Below are positions 40,950 to 49,746 of a stretch of 64,000 nt of DNA, piece by piece. Each line of letters begins with the position of its first letter. Positions within the stretch are counted from its first letter, which is position 1. The notes beneath the pieces are model-generated. The model was not told the origin of the DNA. It saw only the letters and a list, made by a program, of their open reading frames with translations, and did not search any database. Source of the stretch: Oceanospirillum linum. Its GTDB lineage: Bacteria; Pseudomonadota; Gammaproteobacteria; Pseudomonadales; Halomonadaceae. A program made the translations under genes and the position numbers. The stretch is taken from assembly GCF_900182785.1 (NCBI RefSeq), contig NZ_FXTS01000001.1:248001-312000 (forward strand), written 5' to 3'.

Positions 40950-43148
40950 TTATAAATCCGGAGCCGGCTCACTAAACAGGTATCCCTGAGAAAAACGAAT
41001 TCCCAGTGCATCAACCACCCGCTGTACAGACTCTGAATGAACAAACTCGGCCACAACTGGGATGCCTGCATTTTGAGCAAAAAAGACAATGGCACGGGTA
41101 ATTTCGTAACTGGTTTTATCAGTGTCAATGGACTTAATATATTTGGCATCGATCTTAATAACATCGACATCCAGCTCAAGAATTCGCTCAAAATTAGAAT
41201 ACTCTGTGCCAAAGTCATCAATTGCGAGACGGAAGCCTTTAGCCTTCAGAGTTGCAAGCTGCTTGATATGGTTTTTCTTGCCATCGGCACTGACACCCTC
41301 CAGAATTTCCAGGGTAATCCGTTCAGGAGCAATATCGTACTGAGCGCACTTTTGTGCCAGATAAGCCTCCAGGTACTGATGGCTCAGATCATCCTCTGTA
41401 ATGTTAATGGCGAATTCACAACGGTTCGACGACATCGCCCGACAGCTTTTATCAATGACAATACGCGTAATAACCGGTAACAAACCTGACAGCTTAGCCG
41501 GTTCTAAAAACTGATAAGGACCATAGACCTGGCCATTAATCTGCATCCGAATCAAGCATTCATAATAGCTGATATTGCCGGTTTGGTTGTCACGAATCCC
41601 CTGAAAATAGGGCACCAGACAATCCTCACTCAGAGCCCGGTGCAGCAGTGCATTCCACTGCATATACTCCAGTCTCTGATGCTGCTCCAGTTCATCCCGT
41701 TGATCCGCATAAAGATAGAAGCGACCACGACCACCTTGCTTCGCTTTTTTCAGTGCCATCAGCGCCTTACGAATAAGATCATCATGTCCTACGGCACCGC
41801 CATATGAAAAACTAATATTGAAATTAAGACTATCGACCTGGATCTGTTGCAGGAAAAAGTTTTCCCGGATTTTATTAAAAACCGATTTCAGAAAAACATC
41901 TTTTTCATAATGGATAGCAAACTCATCAGCATTTAGCCGGTAGATCCGGGCACCCGCCAACACACGCTGCAGCCTTTGAGTAATAGCGGCCAGAAGTCGA
42001 TCAGCAAAGTCCAAACCATATGCGGAATTAATCAGACTGAAATTATTAACATTAAGCACCAAAAGAGCACTATCGCCATGACAATGGTTCAGTGCTTCCT
42101 GTAATTGGCTCTTATTGGGCAAGCCTGTCAAAGTATCTGTGGTCAGAGCCGCCAGATGACGATCACGCTCTTTTCTGATATCACTCAGATCCGTAAAAAT
42201 TCCGATATAGTTCTGCACCTTTCCTGCGCCATCGCGCACGACACTGATACTCAGCCACTGGGGCGATAACGAGCCATCTTTACGCCGGTTAACGACTTCA
42301 CCACTCCAGTGATTGTGAGTAAGAAGGCCGTGCCACATTGCGTCATAAATATGCGCATTATCTTTATCAGATGACAGCAAAATAGGGTCAAGGCCGACAA
42401 CCTCATCACAGCTATAACCTGTTATTTTCTCGAAAAAGGGATTAACGTCCAGAATCCGATTATTAGCATCGGTGATCACAATACCTTCAGAAGCGCTTTC
42501 TAAGGCATGGCCTAACAGCTGTAAGCGCCGGTTCTGTTCTGCCATATACTCATCTTGTTGCTGTCGTGCCAGAACAAGTCCCGCCATATCAGCCCCAACC
42601 TGAAGAATTCTTTTATGAAAGCTAGAGGGCAAACGATGCTCAAAAGAGGACAGTGCAAAACTACCTATTGCCTCGCCAGATGCATTTCTGACCGGTATTG
42701 ACCAACAAGCACAAAGATTAAAATCATAGGCCAACTGACGCAGATCCTGCCAACGATCATCCGTGAAAGTATCACGTACATAAACCGCTTCATTACGCAG
42801 TACTGCGTTACCACAAGATCCACTACCCGGGCCTATCTGAAGCCCGGACAAAGCTTGATGTCCTTCGACGGGAACACTGGGAGCCGATAAGACCCGGAGA
42901 CTATTCGACGAGGAATCCTGCACCATAAAAGATGCAACAGAGTTTGGTAGAAGCTGCTCTGCTAATAAACATAAATGATCCAGAACTTTGACAACGGGCT
43001 GGCCACTCATTACATCACTAAAAATAGACTGCTGAAATGCCAAAACCTGTTCCTGCTGCTCAACCGTAACCAAAGCATTGCCAGAACTGCCACCGGAGCA
43101 GACTTCACTCAATGGGGTATCCTTCAGCAAGTTTTCTGCACCCTTCAT
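40950..43148 (-). CDS. GAF-PAS-GGDEF-EAL protein with degenerate catalytic motifs
   Basis: 732 residues, soluble. A GAF domain (about 55-190, GPGSGSCGNAVLRNEAVYVR, CACWSIPVRN) is followed by PAS (about 205-325, GIVITDANNRILDVNPFFEK ITGYSCDEVVG), GGDEF (about 335-485) and EAL (about 495-732). The diguanylate cyclase signature is RLNADEFAIHY instead of GGDEF, so cyclase activity is unlikely. The EAL signature reads YYECLIRM (ECL for EAL), while DDFGTEYSN and later acidic residues persist. It may be a weak phosphodiesterase or a cyclic-di-GMP or protein-binding regulator. The GPGSGSCG motif is common in GAF domains of such proteins. Monocistronic. Confidence 0.87.
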   Translation of the reverse strand: MKGAENLLKDTPLSEVCSGGSSGNALVTVEQQEQVLAFQQSIFSDVMSGQPVVKVLDHLCLLAEQLLPNSVASFMVQDSSSNSLRVLSAPSVPVEGHQALSGLQIGPGSGSCGNAVLRNEAVYVRDTFTDDRWQDLRQLAYDFNLCACWSIPVRNASGEAIGSFALSSFEHRLPSSFHKRILQVGADMAGLVLARQQQDEYMAEQNRRLQLLGHALESASEGIVITDANNRILDVNPFFEKITGYSCDEVVGLDPILLSSDKDNAHIYDAMWHGLLTHNHWSGEVVNRRKDGSLSPQWLSISVVRDGAGKVQNYIGIFTDLSDIRKERDRHLAALTTDTLTGLPNKSQLQEALNHCHGDSALLVLNVNNFSLINSAYGLDFADRLLAAITQRLQRVLAGARIYRLNADEFAIHYEKDVFLKSVFNKIRENFFLQQIQVDSLNFNISFSYGGAVGHDDLIRKALMALKKAKQGGRGRFYLYADQRDELEQHQRLEYMQWNALLHRALSEDCLVPYFQGIRDNQTGNISYYECLIRMQINGQVYGPYQFLEPAKLSGLLPVITRIVIDKSCRAMSSNRCEFAINITEDDLSHQYLEAYLAQKCAQYDIAPERITLEILEGVSADGKKNHIKQLATLKAKGFRLAIDDFGTEYSNFERILELDVDVIKIDAKYIKSIDTDKTSYEITRAIVFFAQNAGIPVVAEFVHSESVQRVVDALGIRFSQGYLFSEPAPDL

Positions 43149-43527
43149 AAAATACCTTTACCCATTGCCATATCACGCTATATCCCGGAGATTGATACTA
43201 CCCAGCATTATATTTGCCTTGCCAATAAGCCTATCCAGCTCTGTTTTAACCTTACTTCAGCTACCATAGAATCTAGACTCTAGAAATATCATTTACACCA
43301 GATACCTTCCAGAGTTTTTATGTAATACCTACATAACACCTACATCTTTTTCTGTTACAAAAGAAAAAAAACAACTGCATATCGAGTAAAACTTGCCATA
43401 TATGAACAAGAGGTTACAGTTCTGTATAATCCTTACATTTTGAAGGACTTTTCCTATATTCCCTAACAAAACCCCACATTTTGAAGCCCCCCTCTACAGA
43501 GGACAGCATGCAAGGACAGCATAATTT
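43149..43527. other. Divergent intergenic region
   Basis: A 379-base gap between the GAF-PAS gene and the Na/Pi cotransporter gene. It is AT-rich with repeated CCTACAT-like words (ACCTACATAACACCTACATC), but no Pho box, hairpin or gene could be supported. Confidence 0.4.
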
Positions 43528-45363
43528 ATGTTTCGACAACTGATTCTGCCAACCATCTTTCTGGTACTCGGCTACGGTTTCTGGATCAGCCCGGACTTTA
43601 AAGAGATCGCCGCCGGTGTTGCGGTCTTTCTGTTTGGGATGCTCTCCCTAGAAGAAGGATTTAAAGCCTTTACCGGGGGATTGCTGGAAAAGCTACTGAA
43701 AAGAACCACCAACAAACTCTGGAAAAGCCTGAGCTTCGGTGTCATCAGTACCACGTTAATGCAGTCCAGCTCTCTGGTGTCAGTCATTACCATCTCCTTT
43801 TTATCAGCCGGACTTATTTCACTGACCGCCGGCGTCGGCATTATCTTCGGAGCCAACCTGGGCACTACAACCGGTGCCTGGCTTGTTGCCGGACTCGGGC
43901 TGAAGGTAAAAATATCGGCCTACGCAATGCCTATGCTTGTTTTCGGTATTTTGCTGATTTTCCAGAAGAGTAAAGAGCTAAAAGGTATCGGCTATGTTTT
44001 AGCAGGCCTTGGCTTTCTGTTTCTCGGCATCCACTATATGAAGGAGGGCTTTGAAGCATTCAAAGATACTCTTGATCTTACCGCCTACGCTGTAAGAGGC
44101 TACCCCGGCGTATTCCTGTTTACGCTGATCGGCCTCTTTGCAACTGTGATCATGCAGTCCAGTCATGCAACCCTGGTACTCATTATCACAGCACTTTCAG
44201 CCCAACAAATCACCTATGAAAATGCTCTGGCACTGGCCATTGGTGCCAATATAGGTACAACGATCACCGCTATTATCGGCTCATTAAGCGCCAATATTGA
44301 AGGGCGGCGCCTTGCTGTTGCCCACCTGATTTTTAATACAGTGACAGGCTTCGTAGCCATTCTTTTTATCTACCAGCTAACAATGGCGGTAGACAGCATC
44401 AGTTACTTTGTCGGCATCGAAGCGGATAACTACACCCTGAAACTGGCTGTTTTTCATACGATCTTCAACAGTATAGGCGTTATTCTGATGTTACCTGTGA
44501 TTCCTTCGATGGTACGTTTTCTGGAGCGACGTCTTAAAGCAAAAGAAACCAGCAGACGATCTGCACCCAAATACCTGAGCCAGTCGGCATCAGACCTGCC
44601 GGAAGCGATGCTTGCAGCAGTTCGTCAGGAGACTCAACATCTCTACGACAATGCTGCAAGCATCATCGCAGGAGGCCTTAGCCTGCCGCTGAACGCGATC
44701 CACAGTAATAAATCTCTTGAGGATGTGATATTTAATGCCCGCACCGTTATACCGACCAATATCGACCAGCAATATGAAGAGTCGGTAAAATCCCTGTATG
44801 CGGATATCGTAGACTTCAGCAGCTCTTATCAGGGGGAGTTATCTGCAGACCAGGTTGAGGAGTTGTTTCGCCTGAGGGCAGCAGGCCGAGATATCGTTGA
44901 AGCCATTAAAGACACCAAACACCTGCAGAAAAATCTCTCCCGCTACTTTATTGCCGACAACCCTTATATTCACCACGAATATAACACCCTTAGAATGCGG
45001 CTAGCGTCAGTACTGAGGGAGCTACATAAAGTTCGCCAGAAAAGTGAAAATGACTCAGCCACAATTCTTTCACTCGACCGTCTGAGGCTGGATATGGAAG
45101 AGTACGATCAAAACCTGAACCATAATCTCAGTAGCCTGATCCGGCAAAAACTGATCAGTGGGCCTATGTCTGTATCCCTGATGAATGATAGCGGTTATGC
45201 CTCAGACGTTACCCGCAAACTGGTACAAATGGGCGAGGTTCTCTTCTCTGAAAGCGACCTCAGGACCAAAAGTATTGAGCAAAGCTTGTCATTGAGTGAC
45301 GAAGAACTGACAGAAATGATGCACAGCCAGCACAATAACGGCAAGGACAGGAGCATACTTTAA
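43528..45363 (+). CDS. Na/Pi cotransporter family protein with PhoU-like C-terminus
   Basis: 611 residues. Residues 1-325 form the NptA/YjbB-type transporter, with the duplicated QSSS-type motif (TTLMQSSSLVSVITISFL and ATVIMQSSHATLVLIITALS) and GANLGTTTGAWLV / GANIGTTITAIIG. The C-terminal 250 or so residues are helical and resemble the PhoU-like extension of long Na/Pi cotransporters. The family exports or imports phosphate with sodium; in bacteria YjbB mediates export. The following small basic protein starts on the base after the stop codon, so they are one operon. A GGACAGCATAATTT leader gives a weak ribosome site. Confidence 0.88.
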   Translation: MFRQLILPTIFLVLGYGFWISPDFKEIAAGVAVFLFGMLSLEEGFKAFTGGLLEKLLKRTTNKLWKSLSFGVISTTLMQSSSLVSVITISFLSAGLISLTAGVGIIFGANLGTTTGAWLVAGLGLKVKISAYAMPMLVFGILLIFQKSKELKGIGYVLAGLGFLFLGIHYMKEGFEAFKDTLDLTAYAVRGYPGVFLFTLIGLFATVIMQSSHATLVLIITALSAQQITYENALALAIGANIGTTITAIIGSLSANIEGRRLAVAHLIFNTVTGFVAILFIYQLTMAVDSISYFVGIEADNYTLKLAVFHTIFNSIGVILMLPVIPSMVRFLERRLKAKETSRRSAPKYLSQSASDLPEAMLAAVRQETQHLYDNAASIIAGGLSLPLNAIHSNKSLEDVIFNARTVIPTNIDQQYEESVKSLYADIVDFSSSYQGELSADQVEELFRLRAAGRDIVEAIKDTKHLQKNLSRYFIADNPYIHHEYNTLRMRLASVLRELHKVRQKSENDSATILSLDRLRLDMEEYDQNLNHNLSSLIRQKLISGPMSVSLMNDSGYASDVTRKLVQMGEVLFSESDLRTKSIEQSLSLSDEELTEMMHSQHNNGKDRSIL

Positions 45364-45627
45364 ATGAAAATAAGTAAACTGATCAAAAAAGCAGAAACCT
45401 ATGCCCGATCTGATGAGCTAAAGCGCAAAGAGAAAAAAAAGTATCTGAAGAAGGTCATCAAAAAGCTGCGCAAGCATGAGGACAAACTCAGACAGGAATA
45501 CGACAGCTGCACAGACTTTGAAAAAAGCCGTCAACTGAAACAGGAGATCGCCTTGGCTTATAATCAGCGCAAGAAAGGCGTCAAAATACTGAAAAGCCTG
45601 AAAAAGAAAAAAAGAGACCGGGACTAA
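45364..45627 (+). CDS. Small, very basic coiled-coil protein
   Basis: 87 residues, about 40% Lys/Arg, predicted entirely helical (SDELKRKEKKKYLKKVIKKL, KHEDKLRQEYDSC, KKGVKILKSLKKKKRDRD). I do not recognise a named family. It starts on the base after the cotransporter stop codon, so it is translationally coupled and may bind the acidic PhoU-like tail, polyphosphate or nucleic acid. This is context and charge only. Followed by a tandem repeat and a terminator. Confidence 0.7.
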   Translation: MKISKLIKKAETYARSDELKRKEKKKYLKKVIKKLRKHEDKLRQEYDSCTDFEKSRQLKQEIALAYNQRKKGVKILKSLKKKKRDRD

Positions 45628-45676
45628 TACCCATTCAAGTCAGCTCTCTGTCAGGTGTATTGCTGTTATCAGAGGA

Positions 45677-45730
45677 GCCATCAGCTCTTAAGAGATATGA
45701 AAAGCCATCAGCTCTTAAGGGATATAAAGC
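45677..45730. repeat. Tandem 27-base duplication before a terminator
   Basis: GCCATCAGCTCTTAAG-A/G-GATAT repeats with period 27 (45677-45703 and 45704-45730), the second copy running into the terminator stem. Probably a slipped-strand duplication. Confidence 0.8.
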
Positions 45731-45758
45731 CGGTCAATCCAAACCGGCTTTTCTTTTT
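45726..45758 (+). terminator. Terminator of the Na/Pi operon
   Basis: AAAGCCGGT / ACCGGCTTT arms with a short loop, then TTCTTTTT. Also faces the convergent MFS gene. Confidence 0.88.
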
Positions 45759-45805
45759 CACGCCCCGACAACTCATTTTATCAACCCAGTATCAAGCTGG
45801 TATTA

Positions 45806-47050
45806 TTACTGTGTATCAGCCGTCAGAGGTGCTTCATACTGAATATTACGGGTTACCAGCCAGCAGAGCAGCGACAGTAGCGCGAAGGCAGTAAACAGTG
45901 GATATAAAGTACCATTGTAAGTCTGGCCAAAAGCCATCCCCACCACCATCGATATAAGAGTGGTTACCGAGCCAATCACCGATGAAGCTACACCCGCTAT
46001 ATGTCCCAAAGGCTCCATAGCCAGGGCATTCATATTACCGAACAGTAGTCCGATACAGCCAAAAATCACCGCACCAAACAGCATAAACAGCCAGATAGAG
46101 ACACTACCGGCAAGTAAAGTCAGCAAGATCAGAAAAATGACTGAAGAAAAAAACATTACGATCAGCGCCCTATTAGCCAGTAGCTTCATACCAAAGCGCA
46201 TGACCAGACGGCCATTAAGAAATGAGGCCACACCAACGGAAAGCGCCAGCACCGCAAAATAAAGGGGGAACGTTTTTTCGATCTGAAAAACTTCTTTAAA
46301 CAGCAGCTGCGCCGTGGACAGGTAAGCAACGAAGGCACCGAAGATAAGCCCCGCACCTATGATATAACCCAAGGTCACCCTATGGGTCATCGTCTCTTTA
46401 ATATTACCCCAGACATTAATAAATGAGAGTTTGACTCGGTGCTCCTTCGCCAAAGTCTCTGGCTGACGGATAGCAAACCAAACCAGAGCAACTAAAGACA
46501 GTAAGACAAAAAACTCATAGATCCCCCGCCAATCAGCCAAAATCAGCACACCAGCACCAATACTCGGAGCAACGGCTGGCATAATAATAAAAACAGCCAT
46601 CACAAAGGACATTACCCGAGCCATAGCTCGACCCGCATAACGATCCCGAACCAGAGCAACAGCCACAACTTTAGGGCCCGATGCACCTATCCCCTGAATA
46701 AAGCGCCCCACCAGCATCATCTCGTAACTTTGCGCAAAAGCTGAGACAAGAGATCCCGCCAGAAAAATAACCAGCCCCAGATAGATAGCCGGTTTACGAC
46801 CAAAACTATCTGATAACGGACCATAGAGAATCTGACCAAAGGCCAGGCCAGCAAACAAAATACCTACAATCCATTGCAGATCTTCAGCGTGTACCACGGA
46901 AAAGTCCTGACCGATCACGCTCATTGCAGGCAGCACCGCATCAATCGCCAAAGCGACCATAGACATTAATAAAGCCAATAGTGCAATAAATTCAGCAAAT
47001 GGAGGTTTAGAAGGGGTTGTTTCAATTTCCCCCTGAGATCGAGGCGTCAT
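45806..47050 (-). CDS. Bcr/CflA family multidrug efflux MFS transporter
   Basis: 414 residues, 12 spans. Motif A reads LYGPLSDSFGRKPAIYLGLV and the antiporter motif C region is FIQGIGASGPKVVAVALVRD RY, the hallmark of the DHA1 Bcr/CflA subfamily (GxGAS...). Such proteins export bicyclomycin, chloramphenicol, cysteine or sulfonamides. The N-terminal 15 residues are hydrophilic. Monocistronic. The upstream gap 47051-47369 contains its promoter and no other feature I can name. Confidence 0.9.
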   Translation of the reverse strand: MTPRSQGEIETTPSKPPFAEFIALLALLMSMVALAIDAVLPAMSVIGQDFSVVHAEDLQWIVGILFAGLAFGQILYGPLSDSFGRKPAIYLGLVIFLAGSLVSAFAQSYEMMLVGRFIQGIGASGPKVVAVALVRDRYAGRAMARVMSFVMAVFIIMPAVAPSIGAGVLILADWRGIYEFFVLLSLVALVWFAIRQPETLAKEHRVKLSFINVWGNIKETMTHRVTLGYIIGAGLIFGAFVAYLSTAQLLFKEVFQIEKTFPLYFAVLALSVGVASFLNGRLVMRFGMKLLANRALIVMFFSSVIFLILLTLLAGSVSIWLFMLFGAVIFGCIGLLFGNMNALAMEPLGHIAGVASSVIGSVTTLISMVVGMAFGQTYNGTLYPLFTAFALLSLLCWLVTRNIQYEAPLTADTQ

Positions 47051-47369
47051 AGAAAACCTATTAGTTACAACACGATACGTGTTTAAATTGTTGAATGTTC
47101 AGGTTTCTGAAGAAAGTCAGAATAAATACCGAGGGATGCCTATTCTAACAAGCCTTATCTGCCGTCACCTGCAAATAATTATTCACAGGCAAATCTTTTG
47201 CCCATAAAAATCCCCCACGTATCAGGCTAGGGCAATAAACTTTTGTCTCAGATCACTGGATGCCCGCGCAAGGCTTTGCTAACGTTCAGTGAAAGAGCTG
47301 GCAACGTTAAGTGCTGATACTTTGATAAAACAAAAATAAGACAAAAGACCCTAGGGTCAGGGGGACACC
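47051..47369. other. Intergenic region upstream of the MFS gene and microproteins
   Basis: 319 bases holding the divergent promoters of the exporter and of the two microprotein genes. A TGGCA...TGCT pair near 47299-47315 resembles a -24/-12 element, but the GG-GC spacing is 11 bases instead of 10, so it is not claimed. Confidence 0.35.
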
Positions 47370-47468
47370 ATGCCTGAAGAGAAATCCACAATCAGCCGCA
47401 ACACCTTGTTCATTATTATCGGTCTGATTCTTTGCGCTGGCACATTAATGAAAATTACCAGTGGATGA
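47370..47468 (+). CDS. Single-span microprotein 1
   Basis: 32-codon reading frame: MPEEKSTISRNT, then a hydrophobic helix LFIIIGLILCAGTLM and KITSG. AGGGGGACACC forms a good ribosome site 5 to 10 bases before the ATG. It is followed 57 bases later by a second frame of the same size and design. The charged head, single span and short tail are typical of small membrane proteins such as respiratory-complex subunits or stress peptides. No family is recognised. Confidence 0.55.
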   Translation: MPEEKSTISRNTLFIIIGLILCAGTLMKITSG

Positions 47469-47525
47469 TATGCGCTCCCAGCGCAATCAAACACTGGCTT
47501 CCTGCATGAATTAACGGAGTCACAT

Positions 47526-47621
47526 ATGGGTAACAACGCTTTTATGCAGAAACTGATACTAGTGGTCGTATCTATCACCTTACTGGCGGCCATGGCTATG
47601 CGATTATTAGACAGCATCTGA
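47526..47621 (+). CDS. Single-span microprotein 2
   Basis: 31-codon frame: MGNNAFMQK, hydrophobic helix LILVVVSITLLAAMAM, then RLLDSI. CGGAGTCAC precedes the ATG as a clear ribosome site. It lies in tandem with microprotein 1 and 50 bases before the 3' end of the sigma54 activator gene on the other strand. Function unknown; proximity to cyd genes raises, without proving, a link to respiration. Confidence 0.55.
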   Translation: MGNNAFMQKLILVVVSITLLAAMAMRLLDSI

Positions 47622-47671
47622 CTGGATGCTTCTTTTATAGCTAACTTAGCAGATAGCCTGAATGTACGCGC

Positions 47672-49057
47672 TCAGGCTGATTTTAGCTTTCGATAAAGTG
47701 TACGTTCACTCACGCCTACTTTGTGAGCAAGCAGAGCTTTGTCCCCTTCCAGCTGCGCGAGAGCCCAAAGCAGGTAACGATTCTCCAACTGCTCCAAACC
47801 AACAATATTTGGCTGATAAAAACCAGATCCTCTGCGAGAGGCCTCAGTACTTCCTGCCGTTATGTCCAATGAACATCCCTGCTTACAGACCACAGGCAAG
47901 TGCTGAGACTCAATCCAGTGATCGTCAACCAGCAAACAGGCACGCTCTAAAATATTACGCAACTCCCGTATATTGCCCGGAAACTGATACGCCTGAAGCA
48001 ATCGCAGAGCTTCCTGGGAAATTTTAATCTCCCTCCCTGCAGAAAACTGAGGCAAAAAGCTATCCACCAGTAGAGGGATATCGGTCACCCTTTCTCTCAA
48101 TGGCGGCAAAACTACCGGAAAAGCATTAATCCGGTAATAGAGATCCATTCGGAACTCACCATCCGCCACCTGCTGATCTAAATTACGATGCGTTGCACAT
48201 ACCAGTCGGAAATCCGCCTTTAACGGCTCAACCCCCCCTACCCTACGGTAAGTTCCGGTTTCCAAAAGGCGTAACAACTTCACCTGCAGGGATAAAGGAA
48301 TATCCCCCACCTCATCAAGAAATAAGGTTCCTCCCTTCGCAGCTTCAACTAAACCTGTTTTGCGACTATGCGCTCCGGTAAAGGCTCCCTTCTCATGACC
48401 AAAAAGCTCACTTTCGAACAGAGTTTCCGTCAAACCTGAGCACTCCACCGGCACAAATGCGTTCTGGCTTCGGAGACTACCTTGGTGAACCGCTTGTGCC
48501 ATAAGCTCTTTACCGGTTCCGGACTCCCCTAACAAAAGGACGGTCGTTTCACTGGAAGCAACCCGCTCGATAAGCGCCAGTGAATCTATAAAAGCAGAGG
48601 ATCGCCCGATTAAGCCCTGCCCTCCAGCTCTGGGACTGGCCAATTTGCTGTAACGCATAACTTCAAGAAAATAACGAACCTCACCCTTCCCTGCCTCAAC
48701 CGGGTAAAGCTCTACATCCACATGCTCTTCACCATTCGGCGTATGGTGCAGATGAAAGACTCTTTGCGCTTTATTCGTTTGCATACATTGAAGCATCGGA
48801 CAAGACTCCCCCATCTGATCGCAGGGCCGATCATAGTGATGGGAGACCTCATAACAGTGACGTTTTGTCACGCTGACATCACCATAGCTCTGGCGGTATG
48901 CTGCATTCGCTGAAAGAATTTCATAGTCTGCCGACAGCAGAACAGCGGGATCTGGGTAGCTTTGCAGCATCGAGACCAATTCTGCCGGAGGCTGACCGGA
49001 ATGGTCCGAGATAGGCATTTTCATAACGGGAATCTGAGCGTTTTCCGTTTTGTTCAT
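47672..49057 (-). CDS. Sigma54-dependent PAS-AAA-Fis activator, probable regulator of cyd
   Basis: 461 residues. The N-terminal PAS domain (about 25-130) contains a Cys/His cluster KRHCYEVSHHYDRPCDQMGE SCPMLQC that could hold a metal or Fe-S centre or react with oxidants. The central AAA+ domain (about 145-380) has Walker A GESGTGKE, the sigma54-contact loop GAFTGA, Walker B GGTLFLDEVGDIPLSLQ and the arginine finger region. A Fis-type helix-turn-helix ends the protein (LLAHKVGVSERTLYRKLKS). It is divergent from the cyd operon, with a matching -24/-12 promoter and palindromes between. It likely activates cytochrome bd synthesis on a redox or oxygen-related cue. Confidence 0.87.
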   Translation of the reverse strand: MNKTENAQIPVMKMPISDHSGQPPAELVSMLQSYPDPAVLLSADYEILSANAAYRQSYGDVSVTKRHCYEVSHHYDRPCDQMGESCPMLQCMQTNKAQRVFHLHHTPNGEEHVDVELYPVEAGKGEVRYFLEVMRYSKLASPRAGGQGLIGRSSAFIDSLALIERVASSETTVLLLGESGTGKELMAQAVHQGSLRSQNAFVPVECSGLTETLFESELFGHEKGAFTGAHSRKTGLVEAAKGGTLFLDEVGDIPLSLQVKLLRLLETGTYRRVGGVEPLKADFRLVCATHRNLDQQVADGEFRMDLYYRINAFPVVLPPLRERVTDIPLLVDSFLPQFSAGREIKISQEALRLLQAYQFPGNIRELRNILERACLLVDDHWIESQHLPVVCKQGCSLDITAGSTEASRRGSGFYQPNIVGLEQLENRYLLWALAQLEGDKALLAHKVGVSERTLYRKLKSA

Positions 49058-49168
49058 AATACATCCTGAAAAGCAAAATTGACCTGCGAAACAGGTATTA
49101 CTCCGAGAATCCAGCGCTGCTGGTCTGCTTATTCAGCTCAACCAGTCATTTCAGCACCCTATTTTTTA

Positions 49169-49214
49169 ATGACAATTATGACGCTTCTGCCTGATAATTG
49201 TCATAATTGACAAT
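49169..49214 (+). promoter_or_regulatory. Probable activator-binding sites (UAS) for the sigma54 regulator
   Basis: The palindrome ATTGTCA-TAAT-TGACAAT (49197-49214) and a further TGACAAT-TATGAC copy at 49170-49182 lie about 100 and 135 bases upstream of the expected start of the -24/-12 promoter at 49285. That is the usual distance for enhancer-binding proteins. Confidence 0.65.
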
Positions 49215-49284
49215 AACAAAAATAAACAATCGCCCAGAAAAATAAAAAATCCATTAAAAACAAAAAGTTAGAAAAATCATAAAC

Positions 49285-49300
49285 GGGCATATACCTTGCT
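49285..49300 (+). promoter_or_regulatory. Sigma54 (-24/-12) promoter of the cyd operon
   Basis: GGGCATATACCTTGCT has GG (49286-49287) and GC (49298-49299) separated by exactly ten bases and a TTGCT -12 element, against the consensus TGGCAC-N5-TTGCW. Transcription would begin near 49311, leaving a leader of about 100 bases before cydP. Confidence 0.75.
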
Positions 49301-49407
49301 TAACGGTAAGTAACAAGTCTGTCTCAGGCTTTGTACTATCATCGAAAAAACATTTTACCCTATCCAAAAGCGAGTTATCGCTAACGGCTACTGCAGGTGA
49401 GAAGGTT

Positions 49408-49746
49408 ATGCAACGGAACATGCTGTTTGAGCAAACAAAGCGGGCTTTCAGTCAACGCTGGAAAACATCTTTGTTTGCCCGACAAAAACTGGTACGGGAA
49501 CTCAGCATCGTACTTCTGATAAAGCTGGCTCTGCTCTATGGCATTGTGAACTTTATCGTTCCTTCAGCTACCGTCGTTGATGGCAGCGATGTCAGCACTC
49601 GCCTGCTTAACTCTCAACTACCGGCTCCGAATACACCGCAAGAGAATATCGATGAATCGGCGATTCACTTTAAGGTGTCCGGAGAAAACCTGACAAAGAC
49701 CGCTACCTCAGAAACAGCGGTCTCCATACAACAGGAAACACCATGA
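49408..49746 (+). CDS. cydP: CydP-like small subunit/assembly protein of cytochrome bd
   Basis: 112 residues with one membrane span near 32-50 in LVRELSIVLLIKLALLYGIV. The basic head plus REL...LLIKLALLxx pattern resembles the CydP-type small proteins encoded in front of cydAB. The C-terminal half is hydrophilic and poorly conserved in appearance. GAGAAGG precedes ATG 49408. The stop codon overlaps the cydA start (ATGA), so it is cotranslated with cydA, which is the main support for a role in the oxidase. Family assignment moderate. Confidence 0.6.
   Translation: MQRNMLFEQTKRAFSQRWKTSLFARQKLVRELSIVLLIKLALLYGIVNFIVPSATVVDGSDVSTRLLNSQLPAPNTPQENIDESAIHFKVSGENLTKTATSETAVSIQQETP

Noticed and set aside
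47299..47315. Second -24/-12 promoter before the microproteins (TGGCAACGTTAAGTGCT)
   Set aside because: The GG to GC spacing is 11 instead of 10 bases, which sigma54 does not tolerate.
48232..48238. Seven-C run in the sigma54 activator gene as another frameshift
   Set aside because: The frame is continuous through the run (RRVGGVEP), as expected for the family.
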